64,000 bases of DNA, from the NCBI GenBank assembly GCA_029250275.1, contig JAPFBP010000001.1, forward strand, positions 62,001 through 126,000, written 5' to 3'. The number at the start of each line of letters is the position of its first letter. Position 1 is the first letter of the stretch. Both the position numbers and the translations under genes were made by a program. This document shows, one piece after another, positions 53,496 to 61,527 of this stretch. The notes under the pieces were generated by a model. That model worked only from the letters and a program-made list of their open reading frames with translations. It was not told the DNA's origin and did no database searches. The stretch comes from Candidatus Nitrosopumilus sp. (GTDB lineage: Archaea > Thermoproteota > Nitrososphaeria > Nitrososphaerales > Nitrosopumilaceae).

Positions 53496-55292
53496 TCACT
53501 CACTTTCGCCACTACCGTGACCAATATCCCCAATACCGTATTTTTTGATTACCTCGTTTCTTTGTTTATTGAGTTTATCAATCTCTTCTTTTTCACGTTT
53601 TTCGTCTCCTTGGTATACTGTTCTAATTGGCCATGGAATTCTAATATCATATTTTTTGAATTCTTCGTACATAATCATTCTCATGTCTGTTTTTGTTTTG
53701 AATTGGGCACCATAATCTTTAACAAAAAGCCAGAATGAAAAATCTAACGCAGAATCATTAAACTGATTGAATCTAACAACTGGTTGATTAATTTCAACAT
53801 GAATATCTTTGTCACATCCGCAACTTGGTTTATTTTTTTCTAAATATGGACATTTTAATTGTACAACGAGATGTCTACCTTTATCATCCATTACTTCTTT
53901 CATTGCACGCTTTCCAATTTTTACCAGAATGGCTGAAACTTGTTTAGGATCATTAAGATAAGAAACTCCTACTTCTACAATTGCAGGTACCATCTTAATC
54001 TCTTTAGAGAAATTAATTATCTGGGCACTCACTAATTGTCTTGTTGGAATTACTGCAACTGATTCATTTAATGCATCTCGAATGTATGTAACTCTGGGTG
54101 TAATCTTGTGCACATATCCATTATATCCAGATTCAAGCTTTACACGCTCACCCTCAGCAAATATCTTATCTTTTCGAATTAGAATATATGCAAAATAATT
54201 CTGCATTGTTTCTTGTAATGCTAATCCAATTCCAATTGCTAAACCTCCTGTAGCAGTTGCAAGTACAATTAGATCAATTCCCCACCAACTAACAACTCCA
54301 ATTATTACAGCTCCAAAAATTCCTAGAGGTAATATCTGAGAAAATGACTTTGGAAGATTTTTTCTTTTTCTAGCTGCATATCCAGGTGGTTTTGCACCGG
54401 GAATTATTGGATCAAAACTCGATAGTCTTTTTTCTTCTCTCCATGTATCAATTGGATAAATTTCTTCTAATTCTTGTCCTATTCTAAGTTTTTTTCCTGA
54501 TTGATTATTACCAGAGATACATTTTTTAAAATAATTCAAATACTTCTGTTTTTCAGATTTTTTCCATTTTTCAAATGGTTCTTTGACTAATTGTTCATAA
54601 CTACCGATAGGTAGTCCTTTAGTTGTTCTAAATTCTTCAAGCAAATGTCTTCCCTCTTCCGTTTTTAAATTATTTTGAAACTCTTCATTTGAAATATCTT
54701 CTGGTGTATTTTGAGGTGGAACCCATTTGAATAATTTATGGAATAAATCATCATCATCTGCAAATCCTCTCATTTCTTTCCACATTTCATAATCTTCTTT
54801 TTCTAGACTGGTTTTCTGGCGTTTTGTTAGAATTATGGGTATTAAATTAGCAATTGTGTATCCTATTACCAGTATATTGATTGTATTGAGAATTTTTGAA
54901 AATGTTCCAGCAGGAGTTAGTTTTACCTCTACTGTTTCTATTATCCCATTATTTTTACTATTCATTATTGCTGTATTAGAAATAGTTTCTTTAACTTCAT
55001 CAAAAACATCAAAAGATTGAATGTATACATTCATGCTTGTAATGAGAATTATTGCAAAAAACGGTAAAACACTTACTCTAACAAATCTTGAAAGATGTGG
55101 TCTTGTATAGTTGAATTTTTGAGACTTAACCCACTTTGAAAAACCACGATAAACTAGTATAATTCCTATTATTCCGATTATCAAAACAGCAAATGCAAGT
55201 TGTAATGATTCAGATGATCCAATAATTTCAGAAACTGTTTGAAATTCACTATCTTGACCAGTTACAGCTCCAATAATTTGATCCTCTACCAT
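53496..55292 (-). CDS. MscS-family mechanosensitive channel, 598 aa
   Basis: Multiple hydrophobic segments occur: about 30-50, 70-90, 125-150, 330-350 and 355-375. A large charged soluble insert of about 170 residues (160-330) sits between them. The pore-like ATATGGLAIGIGLALQETMQ (near 347-366) resembles the glycine/alanine-rich TM3 of MscS. Beyond it come the beta domain and a C-terminal region with CX4C-like CPYLEKNKPSCGCDK (near 496-510), unusual for MscS and possibly metal-binding. It should relieve osmotic stress. Confidence 0.85.
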   Translation of the reverse strand: MVEDQIIGAVTGQDSEFQTVSEIIGSSESLQLAFAVLIIGIIGIILVYRGFSKWVKSQKFNYTRPHLSRFVRVSVLPFFAIILITSMNVYIQSFDVFDEVKETISNTAIMNSKNNGIIETVEVKLTPAGTFSKILNTINILVIGYTIANLIPIILTKRQKTSLEKEDYEMWKEMRGFADDDDLFHKLFKWVPPQNTPEDISNEEFQNNLKTEEGRHLLEEFRTTKGLPIGSYEQLVKEPFEKWKKSEKQKYLNYFKKCISGNNQSGKKLRIGQELEEIYPIDTWREEKRLSSFDPIIPGAKPPGYAARKRKNLPKSFSQILPLGIFGAVIIGVVSWWGIDLIVLATATGGLAIGIGLALQETMQNYFAYILIRKDKIFAEGERVKLESGYNGYVHKITPRVTYIRDALNESVAVIPTRQLVSAQIINFSKEIKMVPAIVEVGVSYLNDPKQVSAILVKIGKRAMKEVMDDKGRHLVVQLKCPYLEKNKPSCGCDKDIHVEINQPVVRFNQFNDSALDFSFWLFVKDYGAQFKTKTDMRMIMYEEFKKYDIRIPWPIRTVYQGDEKREKEEIDKLNKQRNEVIKKYGIGDIGHGSGESE

Positions 55293-55368
55293 GCTACTAT
55301 TTTACTTCCTGTTCTTGAATACAAAGGTAACCTCTATTATCATTTCTAATTTCACTATTATCTAATTT

Positions 55369-56802
55369 TTGTACATCATTAAACTCATGCGTAAAAAGTC
55401 TGTAACGTTTAACAATGGTAAACGTACTAATTATAAAATGACCTATCAAGAAACAGTATGGGATAATTCACCATCTCTGAAATCTTACACATTGTCAAAT
55501 TTTCGTACACTTCCTCAAATTCAAAAACTAAGTAAGGAAACTCAATTTGAGATGGAAGTTGTAGGAAACGTTTTACCTTTCAAAGCAAATAATTATGTTG
55601 TTGAGCAATTAATTGACTGGAATAATATTCCAAATGATCCAATCTTCGTCTTAACCTTTCCTCAAAAAGGAATGTTAAAACCAGAACATTATGAAAAAAT
55701 GGCAACTGCATTAAAAAATAACTTTAATAAAAAAGAAATTACCGCAATAGCAAATGAAATTCGTTTACAATTAAATCCACATCCTGCAGGTCAAATGGAG
55801 CTGAATGTTCCAATGTTAAAAGATGGAACCAAGTTGTATGGAATGCAACACAAATACAAAGAAACTTGCCTCTTTTTCCCTAGTCAAAGCCAAACATGTC
55901 ATGCATATTGTAGTTTTTGTTTTAGATGGCCACAATTTGTCGGTATGGATGAAATGAAATTTGCTATGCATGAGGGAGAACAATTGGTTCAATATGTAAG
56001 AGAACATCCAGAAATCTCTGATGTGCTTTTCACTGGTGGCGATCCAATGATAATGAAAGCAAAAATTTTCTCAAAATATGTTGATACTTTAATTGATGCT
56101 AAACTTCCAAATCTAAAAACAATTAGAATTGGAACAAAGGCATTAGCATATTGGCCATACAAATTTTTAACAGATTCTGATTCTCAAGAAATGTTAGATC
56201 TTTTTAAAAAAATTGTTGATAGCGGATTACATCTTGCATTTATGGCTCACTTTAATCATTTGAACGAATTATCAACTGATGTAGTGAAAAATGCAATTAA
56301 AGAAGTAAGAAAAACAGGAGCACAAATCAGAACTCAATCTCCTCTATTAGCACATATCAACGATGATGCAGAAATGTGGGCTAAAATGTGGACCAAACAG
56401 GTTCAGTTGGGATGTATTCCATACTACATGTTTGTAGTTAGAGATACAGGGGCTCAACATTACTTTGGAATTACTCTGGTAAAGGCTTATGAAATTTTCA
56501 AAAAAGCATATTCTTCAGTTAGTGGATTAGCTAGAACTGTTCGTGGACCAAGTATGTCTGCTACTCCAGGAAAAGTACATGTAATTGGAACTGCAAATTT
56601 AAATGATCAAAAAGTAATTGTTTTACGATTTTTACAGGGTAGAAATCCTGATTGGGTACAAGTACCATTCTTTGCAAAATATGATGAAAATGCAATTTGG
56701 TTAGATGATTTGAAACCTGCACTTACTGAAAAATTTTTCTTTGATGATGAGATGAAAAATTTCCAAGCAACACATCCAATTGAAGATTATCCTGAATCTT
56801 AG
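55369..56802 (+). CDS. KamA-family radical SAM/PLP protein (lysine 2,3-aminomutase-like)
   Basis: A 477-residue protein (possibly 454 from Met24 at base 55438). The radical SAM motif CX3CX2C is at Cys177, Cys181 and Cys184 (CHAYCSFC). GGDP follows near 224. The PLP-binding Lys is probably the one in SATPGKVHV near 404. The overall layout is that of lysine 2,3-aminomutase and its relatives, which shift amino groups of amino acids such as lysine or glutamate; beta-amino acids can be compatible solutes. The glutamine synthetase gene follows 73 bp downstream. Confidence 0.85.
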   Translation: MYIIKLMRKKSVTFNNGKRTNYKMTYQETVWDNSPSLKSYTLSNFRTLPQIQKLSKETQFEMEVVGNVLPFKANNYVVEQLIDWNNIPNDPIFVLTFPQKGMLKPEHYEKMATALKNNFNKKEITAIANEIRLQLNPHPAGQMELNVPMLKDGTKLYGMQHKYKETCLFFPSQSQTCHAYCSFCFRWPQFVGMDEMKFAMHEGEQLVQYVREHPEISDVLFTGGDPMIMKAKIFSKYVDTLIDAKLPNLKTIRIGTKALAYWPYKFLTDSDSQEMLDLFKKIVDSGLHLAFMAHFNHLNELSTDVVKNAIKEVRKTGAQIRTQSPLLAHINDDAEMWAKMWTKQVQLGCIPYYMFVVRDTGAQHYFGITLVKAYEIFKKAYSSVSGLARTVRGPSMSATPGKVHVIGTANLNDQKVIVLRFLQGRNPDWVQVPFFAKYDENAIWLDDLKPALTEKFFFDDEMKNFQATHPIEDYPES

Positions 56803-56875
56803 AATTAACCTGACTAACTTGACAATTCTATCTTACAAGACACTATTAGTAAAATAACTTGTAAAAATTATCAAA

Positions 56876-58321
56876 TTGAATATAGATCAAGTATTACAAA
56901 TTATTAAAGATGAAAATATATCATTCATAGATTTTTGGTTTGTAGATATTTTTGGTGAACTTCATAGTGTTGGAATGCCAAGCTATGCAATTGATAAAAA
57001 TAGTTTTGTAAATGGTCTTGAAAAATTAGATGCGAGTTCTATTGTTGGATTTAAATCTGTGAATAATTCGGATATGATTCTATTACCTGATCCATCATCA
57101 TTTAGAATTCTTCCACAAGAATATGATCCTGGAACTCGTAAAAATGCAAGAATATTTTGTGATCTTTACGATGGTAGTACAAATAAAGAATCTCGATATA
57201 ATCGGGACTCGAGAGGAATAGCACGTAAATCATCAGAAAAACTTCAGGAATTTGGATTAACTCATACTAATTGGGGTCCTGAAATAGAATTTTTTGTTTT
57301 TGATGCCATCAATGTTTATCCATCACCTTATGCTGCAACTCATGCTGGAGGAGGTTCAGGCTATTCTATAGAATCTAAAGAATCGCCATGGGCAAAAGGA
57401 AATGTAAGTACTGCAATATCTTTCAAGGAAGGATATTATCCATCACAACCCAAAGATACTCTCGCTGGATTTCGAAAAGATGTATGTGATGATTTGTATC
57501 ATTATTTTGGAATAAAAATTGAAGCTGAACATCATGAAGTGGCAACTTCTGGTCAATGTGAAATTAATTTAGTTTATGATGAAATGATTACAATGGCAGA
57601 TAATGTAATTGCTGTCAAAAATTTAGTAAAAGTTAAAGCAAAAAGAAAAAATAAAGTTGCAACATTTATGCCAAAACCAATTTTTGGTGATAACGCATCT
57701 GCTATGCATACTCATCAAAGTTTATGGAATAAAAATACGAATGTAATGTATGACAAAGATGATGATTTAGCACAGATGAGTCAAACTGGAAGATATTATG
57801 TTGGAGGAATTCTAAGTCATGCTGCAGCATTATGTGCAATTTCAAATCCTACTACAAATTCTTATAAACGTCTTGTTCCTGGATTTGAAGCACCAGTCAA
57901 TATTTGTTGGGGATTAGCTAATCGTTCTACAGCTATTAGAGTTCCTATGTATAACAGAAATCAAGAAAAAAGTAAAAGAATTGAATATCGTGTACCTGAT
58001 CCAACTGCTAATATCTATCTCTTAGAGGCTGGACTATTATTAGCAGGATTGGATGGAATAAAAAATAAAATTGATCCGGGAGATCCTATTGAAGAAAATG
58101 TATACAAGCTTTCTTCAGAAAAGAAAAGAGAATACAATATTGGTGCTTTACCTATATCATTAAAAGCTGCACTTGATTCTTTGGCTAGTGATTCTAAATT
58201 TTTAGAAGATGTTTTCACAAAAGATTTCCTTGAAAAGTATTCTGAATTAAAATATAAAGAATATTCTGCATTTGCACAAACTCCTACGGCCTGGGAAGTT
58301 TCAATGTATATAGATGCATAA
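56876..58321 (+). CDS. Glutamine synthetase-like protein, second copy
   Basis: A 481-residue type I GS starting with TTG. Metal-binding motifs WGPEIEFFVFD and ATSGQCEINLVYDE are intact; the glutamate-binding loop reads NASAMHTHQSLW, Gly to Ala and Val-to-Thr changes from the usual GSGMHVHQSLW. Other catalytic segments (NSYKRLVPGFEAP, RIEYRVPDPTANIYL) are normal. It differs clearly from the GS at 40644, so it may be a paralogue with altered substrate preference, for example a gamma-glutamyl-amine ligase. Position next to KamA supports a link to amino-acid derivative metabolism. Confidence 0.88.
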   Translation: MNIDQVLQIIKDENISFIDFWFVDIFGELHSVGMPSYAIDKNSFVNGLEKLDASSIVGFKSVNNSDMILLPDPSSFRILPQEYDPGTRKNARIFCDLYDGSTNKESRYNRDSRGIARKSSEKLQEFGLTHTNWGPEIEFFVFDAINVYPSPYAATHAGGGSGYSIESKESPWAKGNVSTAISFKEGYYPSQPKDTLAGFRKDVCDDLYHYFGIKIEAEHHEVATSGQCEINLVYDEMITMADNVIAVKNLVKVKAKRKNKVATFMPKPIFGDNASAMHTHQSLWNKNTNVMYDKDDDLAQMSQTGRYYVGGILSHAAALCAISNPTTNSYKRLVPGFEAPVNICWGLANRSTAIRVPMYNRNQEKSKRIEYRVPDPTANIYLLEAGLLLAGLDGIKNKIDPGDPIEENVYKLSSEKKREYNIGALPISLKAALDSLASDSKFLEDVFTKDFLEKYSELKYKEYSAFAQTPTAWEVSMYIDA

Positions 58322-58532
58322 TTGGTACAAACATGAATTATTTCATGAAAATTAGTAGAACATTTTTAATTATGGTAATTGGCTTTTTTGAAATATTTAT
58401 AATTGACAATTCTTAGTACAACAAATTTTTTTTATAAAAGGGGAAGATATAATTTTCAAGATTGATTATAATTTAATTTTTAACTTTGATAATTAATGGT
58501 CTTCTTATATTCTAAAAATTATAACTCAAAAC

Positions 58533-58954
58533 ATGGCAAGTTTAAAAAAAATTCTAGTCCCTTTTGATAGATCTCCAAATTCTATTAGAGGATTAGATAG
58601 TTCTATTGAAATTACAAAAGGCGGTGATGCTGAAATCACGGGATTTTATGTATTTCATTTACCTATAGATGCAAGAATAAAGTATCCTAAAAAATGAAAG
58701 ATGAAGCACAAAATAAAGCTGTTAAAGCTATTGGTTCTGCAATGAATAGAACTCAAAAGGCCGGTGCCACGTTCAAATACAAAACTGGTGGTGGACATAC
58801 TGGTTCTAAAATTGTCAAATTTGCAGAAAAAGAGAAATTTGACATGATTGTTGTTGGTGCACGAGGTGTAGGTAGGGTAAAAGAATCATTTCTTGGAAGT
58901 ACATCAAACTATGTCATGCACAAAATAAAAGTTTCAGTATTAGTAGTAAAATAG
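58533..58954 (+). pseudogene. Universal stress protein (UspA family), frameshifted
   Basis: From ATG at 58533 the first 54 codons read as a Usp N-terminus (KKILVPFDRSPNSIRGLDSS, then ... GFYVFHLP). The run of six A at 58689-58694 then gives TGA at 58695. Read with one extra A, the frame joins the ATG at 58694 and continues to 58954 with the ATP-binding motif VVGARGVGRVKESFLGSTS. One missing A in a homopolymer therefore splits a complete 140-residue gene. A sequencing error is a live alternative. The 211-bp gap upstream contains a TATAAAAG-like box at about 58433-58440 and no gene. Confidence 0.75.
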
Positions 58955-59047
58955 TTAATCAATTTTTTTACATTTTTTCATATCCTTGATATTCTATGTA
59001 ATAACCTACAAGTATAGGAATTTGAAAAAATATTATTGGTGTAGAAT

Positions 59048-60199
59048 ATGATAGAAAATAATTATGATATTTTAGGAATTATAGAAGGTTCAACTGAAAA
59101 AGAAATTAGAGATGCGTTTAGACGATTAGCACTACAATTTCACTCAGATCGTGGAGGAGAAAATGAACAATTTATCAAAATTAAACAAGCATACGATGAT
59201 CTAAAAATTGGTAAGAAATATCCGGAGACAGATTATGAAAAATTAACAAATTCTAAAGTTTATTCAGGTGATTCTGAGGTTGATGTTAGAAGAAAAAATC
59301 AGATTTTAGGTCAAGAATTATTCAAAGAAATGAAATCTGCAGAAGAATGGGCTTCAGCATTAAACAGATCAAACTCTACTGGATCACGATTGTTTGGATC
59401 AAAAACTCTTGGTGAAATTGAGTTAGAAAGAAAAGCAACTGGAGCTTTATCGATAAAGGGAAATTTTATGGCAGGAAGTTTAACTTATGATGGTTCCATA
59501 ATAATGCAAGGTAGCATTTCTAGTCCATCGTGGACCCAAGAATATCAAACAAATATTCATCTAACACATGGTGATTTCAAATTTATCAATCCATTAGAAA
59601 ATAAATATAAAATTGATAATGGTGCTAAAATTATTGTAGATAATGGTAACGTAGTTGTTGGAAATGTTTACGGTAGAAAATTTCGAGTTGAAGATTCTAT
59701 ACGTGTAGGCGTTTTTCAAATTCAAGAACATAGAACTCACATTTCAGCTCTAAATGGAAAAATTATTGCAGAAAATCTTACAAATACTGTATTACTTGAA
59801 GCTGATTCAATTATTGTTCTGAATATAGAAGATGATGTAATATTATCTGCAAGAGAAATTTTATTTTATGGAGGAAAACTTACTTTTAATTCAGTTATTG
59901 AATTAAAACAAGGCGGGTCAATACGATTCTTTGAGAATTTTTCTATTCAAGGTCTAAGTGGTGATGCAATAATTAAACTTGAAAATGGAAAAAAAATACG
60001 ATTATTTAATCTTAAAACTAAAAAAATCAAAGATTTAGCTAATGAGTTTGTACCTAACAAAGAAAATTACAATAAAGATGATACTATGGTTGGCAATGGA
60101 TTTACAATTACATATGAAATGCTAGATAATCTCTCACTGAAATCTACCAAAAAACAAAAACAAGGTTGGGTCTCAAAATTTGGATTTTCTAAAAAATAA
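59048..60199 (+). CDS. J-domain protein fused to a beta-helix-like domain
   Basis: A 383-residue protein. The J domain (residues 5-60) has the helix pattern of DnaJ but its HPD tripeptide reads His-Ser-Asp (32-34). A linker follows, then a repetitive beta-rich region (about 115-340) of short strands with Gly and Asn turns (GNFMAGSLTYDGSIIMQG, ... NGAKIIVDNGNVVVGNVYG), as in bactofilin/polymer-forming beta-helices. No zinc-finger or substrate-binding domains of DnaJ are present. Loss of the Pro in HPD normally abolishes Hsp70 stimulation, so the J domain may serve only for binding. Confidence 0.72.
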   Translation: MIENNYDILGIIEGSTEKEIRDAFRRLALQFHSDRGGENEQFIKIKQAYDDLKIGKKYPETDYEKLTNSKVYSGDSEVDVRRKNQILGQELFKEMKSAEEWASALNRSNSTGSRLFGSKTLGEIELERKATGALSIKGNFMAGSLTYDGSIIMQGSISSPSWTQEYQTNIHLTHGDFKFINPLENKYKIDNGAKIIVDNGNVVVGNVYGRKFRVEDSIRVGVFQIQEHRTHISALNGKIIAENLTNTVLLEADSIIVLNIEDDVILSAREILFYGGKLTFNSVIELKQGGSIRFFENFSIQGLSGDAIIKLENGKKIRLFNLKTKKIKDLANEFVPNKENYNKDDTMVGNGFTITYEMLDNLSLKSTKKQKQGWVSKFGFSKK

Positions 60200-60272
60200 T
60201 TAGGTTTGAAACTTATTTTTATGCCTGATAATGACCATTTCTGATAAATATACCTAATTTTAAAAATTATTT

Positions 60273-60854
60273 GTGAAAAAGATAGAGGCTATAATTAAAC
60301 GAAAAAATTTTCCTATAATTAAAACAAATTTGAATGCAGTTGGCACATACATTATTGATAAACGAAATTTGGATGATAGCCATATTTACGATGAGTCGCG
60401 AGGTTCTCGTGTAGGTTCAACTAGTTTAAAGTCAATACCTCTAGCAAAAATAGAAATTGTAGTTTTAGATAAAGATGCAAGAAAAGTTGTTGAACTGATT
60501 TCAAAAAATTCTGGTTTGTCATCAAATCATGGAGGCAAAATCTTTGTTTCTGAAATGGAAGAAGTTGTAGACATGGAAACTCTTGACGGACAACAAGATC
60601 TTGAAATATATTTAGATGAAAAATTAGGATCAAAACCATTACCAAAGCGTAGTAGATTTGTTCCATTACAAAAATTTACTTTACATAAATTACAAGTAAC
60701 ATATGAAGAGAATAAAGAATCACTTCGAAACGATTATCGAATAAAATCTTTTAGTGATTTTGTAAATTATTGTATTATGAAATCTATCCCAATTTTGGAA
60801 AAACAACTAAAAAATCCTACAATTGTTTATGAAAATAATTTTGGCAATTTTTAA
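60273..60854 (+). CDS. PII-like signal protein with C-terminal extension, 193 aa
   Basis: The GTG-started protein has a PII fold in its first ~115 residues: MKKIEAIIKRKNF, an extended T-loop region (about 31-57), the AKIEIVVLDKDARKVVELIS strand-helix and GGKIFVSEMEEVVDMETLDG, which matches PII signature 2. A further ~78 residues (about 116-193) include a basic linker (PKRSRF) and a helix (FSDFVNYCIMKSIPILEKQL) that no ordinary PII has. It ends next to the last tiny gene of the converging PII operon. It probably senses ATP/ADP or 2-oxoglutarate and signals through its added tail. Confidence 0.75.
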   Translation: MKKIEAIIKRKNFPIIKTNLNAVGTYIIDKRNLDDSHIYDESRGSRVGSTSLKSIPLAKIEIVVLDKDARKVVELISKNSGLSSNHGGKIFVSEMEEVVDMETLDGQQDLEIYLDEKLGSKPLPKRSRFVPLQKFTLHKLQVTYEENKESLRNDYRIKSFSDFVNYCIMKSIPILEKQLKNPTIVYENNFGNF

Positions 60855-60947
60855 TTAATAATATCCGTTAAACAAAGCTAATCCTACCAAAGTCATACCA
60901 ATTGTTGCAAGTGTTAACTTTGCAATCATAATTTTAGATATTTTCAT
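60855..60947 (-). CDS. Tiny membrane peptide, 30 aa
   Basis: ATG at 60945-60947 begins inside the stop of the upstream 42-codon gene (ATGA). The 30 residues (MKISKIMIAKLTLATIGMTL, then ... GLALFNGYY) are a basic start plus one hydrophobic helix. It ends one base after the stop of the converging PII-like gene. Coupled start, position and composition support coding; no homologue is recognised. Confidence 0.45.
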   Translation of the reverse strand: MKISKIMIAKLTLATIGMTLVGLALFNGYY

Positions 60948-61072
60948 ATGGATAAACCAAAAATGATGGGTCCTACAATTACCCCGACTATTACTGCAAT
61001 CTTGAGATAATCTTTACCGTGAAGTGGTTGCATCTTCTTTCTATGAAATAATTTACTTTTACGCAGATTCAT
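60944..61072 (-). CDS. Small single-helix membrane peptide, 42 aa
   Basis: It starts 9 bp after the PII gene stop on the same strand. A strongly basic N-terminus (MNLRKSKLFHRKKMQPLHGK) is followed by one hydrophobic helix (YLKIAVIVGVIVGPIIFGLSI-like, about residues 22-42), with the charge pattern of an N-in membrane anchor. It overlaps the next tiny gene by ATGA. The likely co-transcription with a PII protein suggests it could modulate or anchor it at the Amt transporter; that is inference. Confidence 0.5.
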   Translation of the reverse strand: MNLRKSKLFHRKKMQPLHGKDYLKIAVIVGVIVGPIIFGLSI

Positions 61073-61081
61073 GATGATTAC

Positions 61082-61411
61082 TTAGATTGTTTCTTCCCCT
61101 TCATTACCTGTTGCAATGTCTATTGAACGTAAGATTTGTGAAACAAAAATTTTACCTACTCTTCCTTTATCTTTGATAATGCCTATTACTTCGTCTTCTT
61201 TTGTATCTGCAATTATGACTTCTAATTGATATTTGTCATTAAATTGAGGAACAAAAATCGCACTTCCTTTTGATGCGTGAATTTCAGGACCTGGTCTCTT
61301 TCCTCTTCCTCTGACTTTGACAACTGTGAGGCCACCTATGCCTATTTTTTTTAATCCTTCACTAATTGCCATTACGTCATTTTCTCCAAGTATAACTTGT
61401 ATTTTGAGCAT
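61082..61411 (-). CDS. Nitrogen regulatory PII protein (GlnK/GlnB family)
   Basis: A 109-residue PII protein: KIQVILGENDVMAISEGLKK at the start, the T-loop (about residues 36-55) with a KRPGPEIHASKG sequence that lacks the uridylylated Tyr of bacterial GlnB, and RVGKIFVSQILRSIDIATGN as the C-terminal ATP-binding signature. Trimeric PII binds ATP/ADP and 2-oxoglutarate and plugs Amt channels. The amtB gene is divergent, its start 117 bp away, so both promoters share that gap. Two tiny membrane peptides follow. Confidence 0.92.
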   Translation of the reverse strand: MLKIQVILGENDVMAISEGLKKIGIGGLTVVKVRGRGKRPGPEIHASKGSAIFVPQFNDKYQLEVIIADTKEDEVIGIIKDKGRVGKIFVSQILRSIDIATGNEGEETI

Positions 61412-61527
61412 TTAGTTATTGTAATTTCAATTACACAAATATAATTTCTGCTTTTGATAGTCAAATGATAATCATTTGTTAATCAAATTTAGACATTGTT
61501 ATTAATTCTAAATCAATATTCTTTTCA

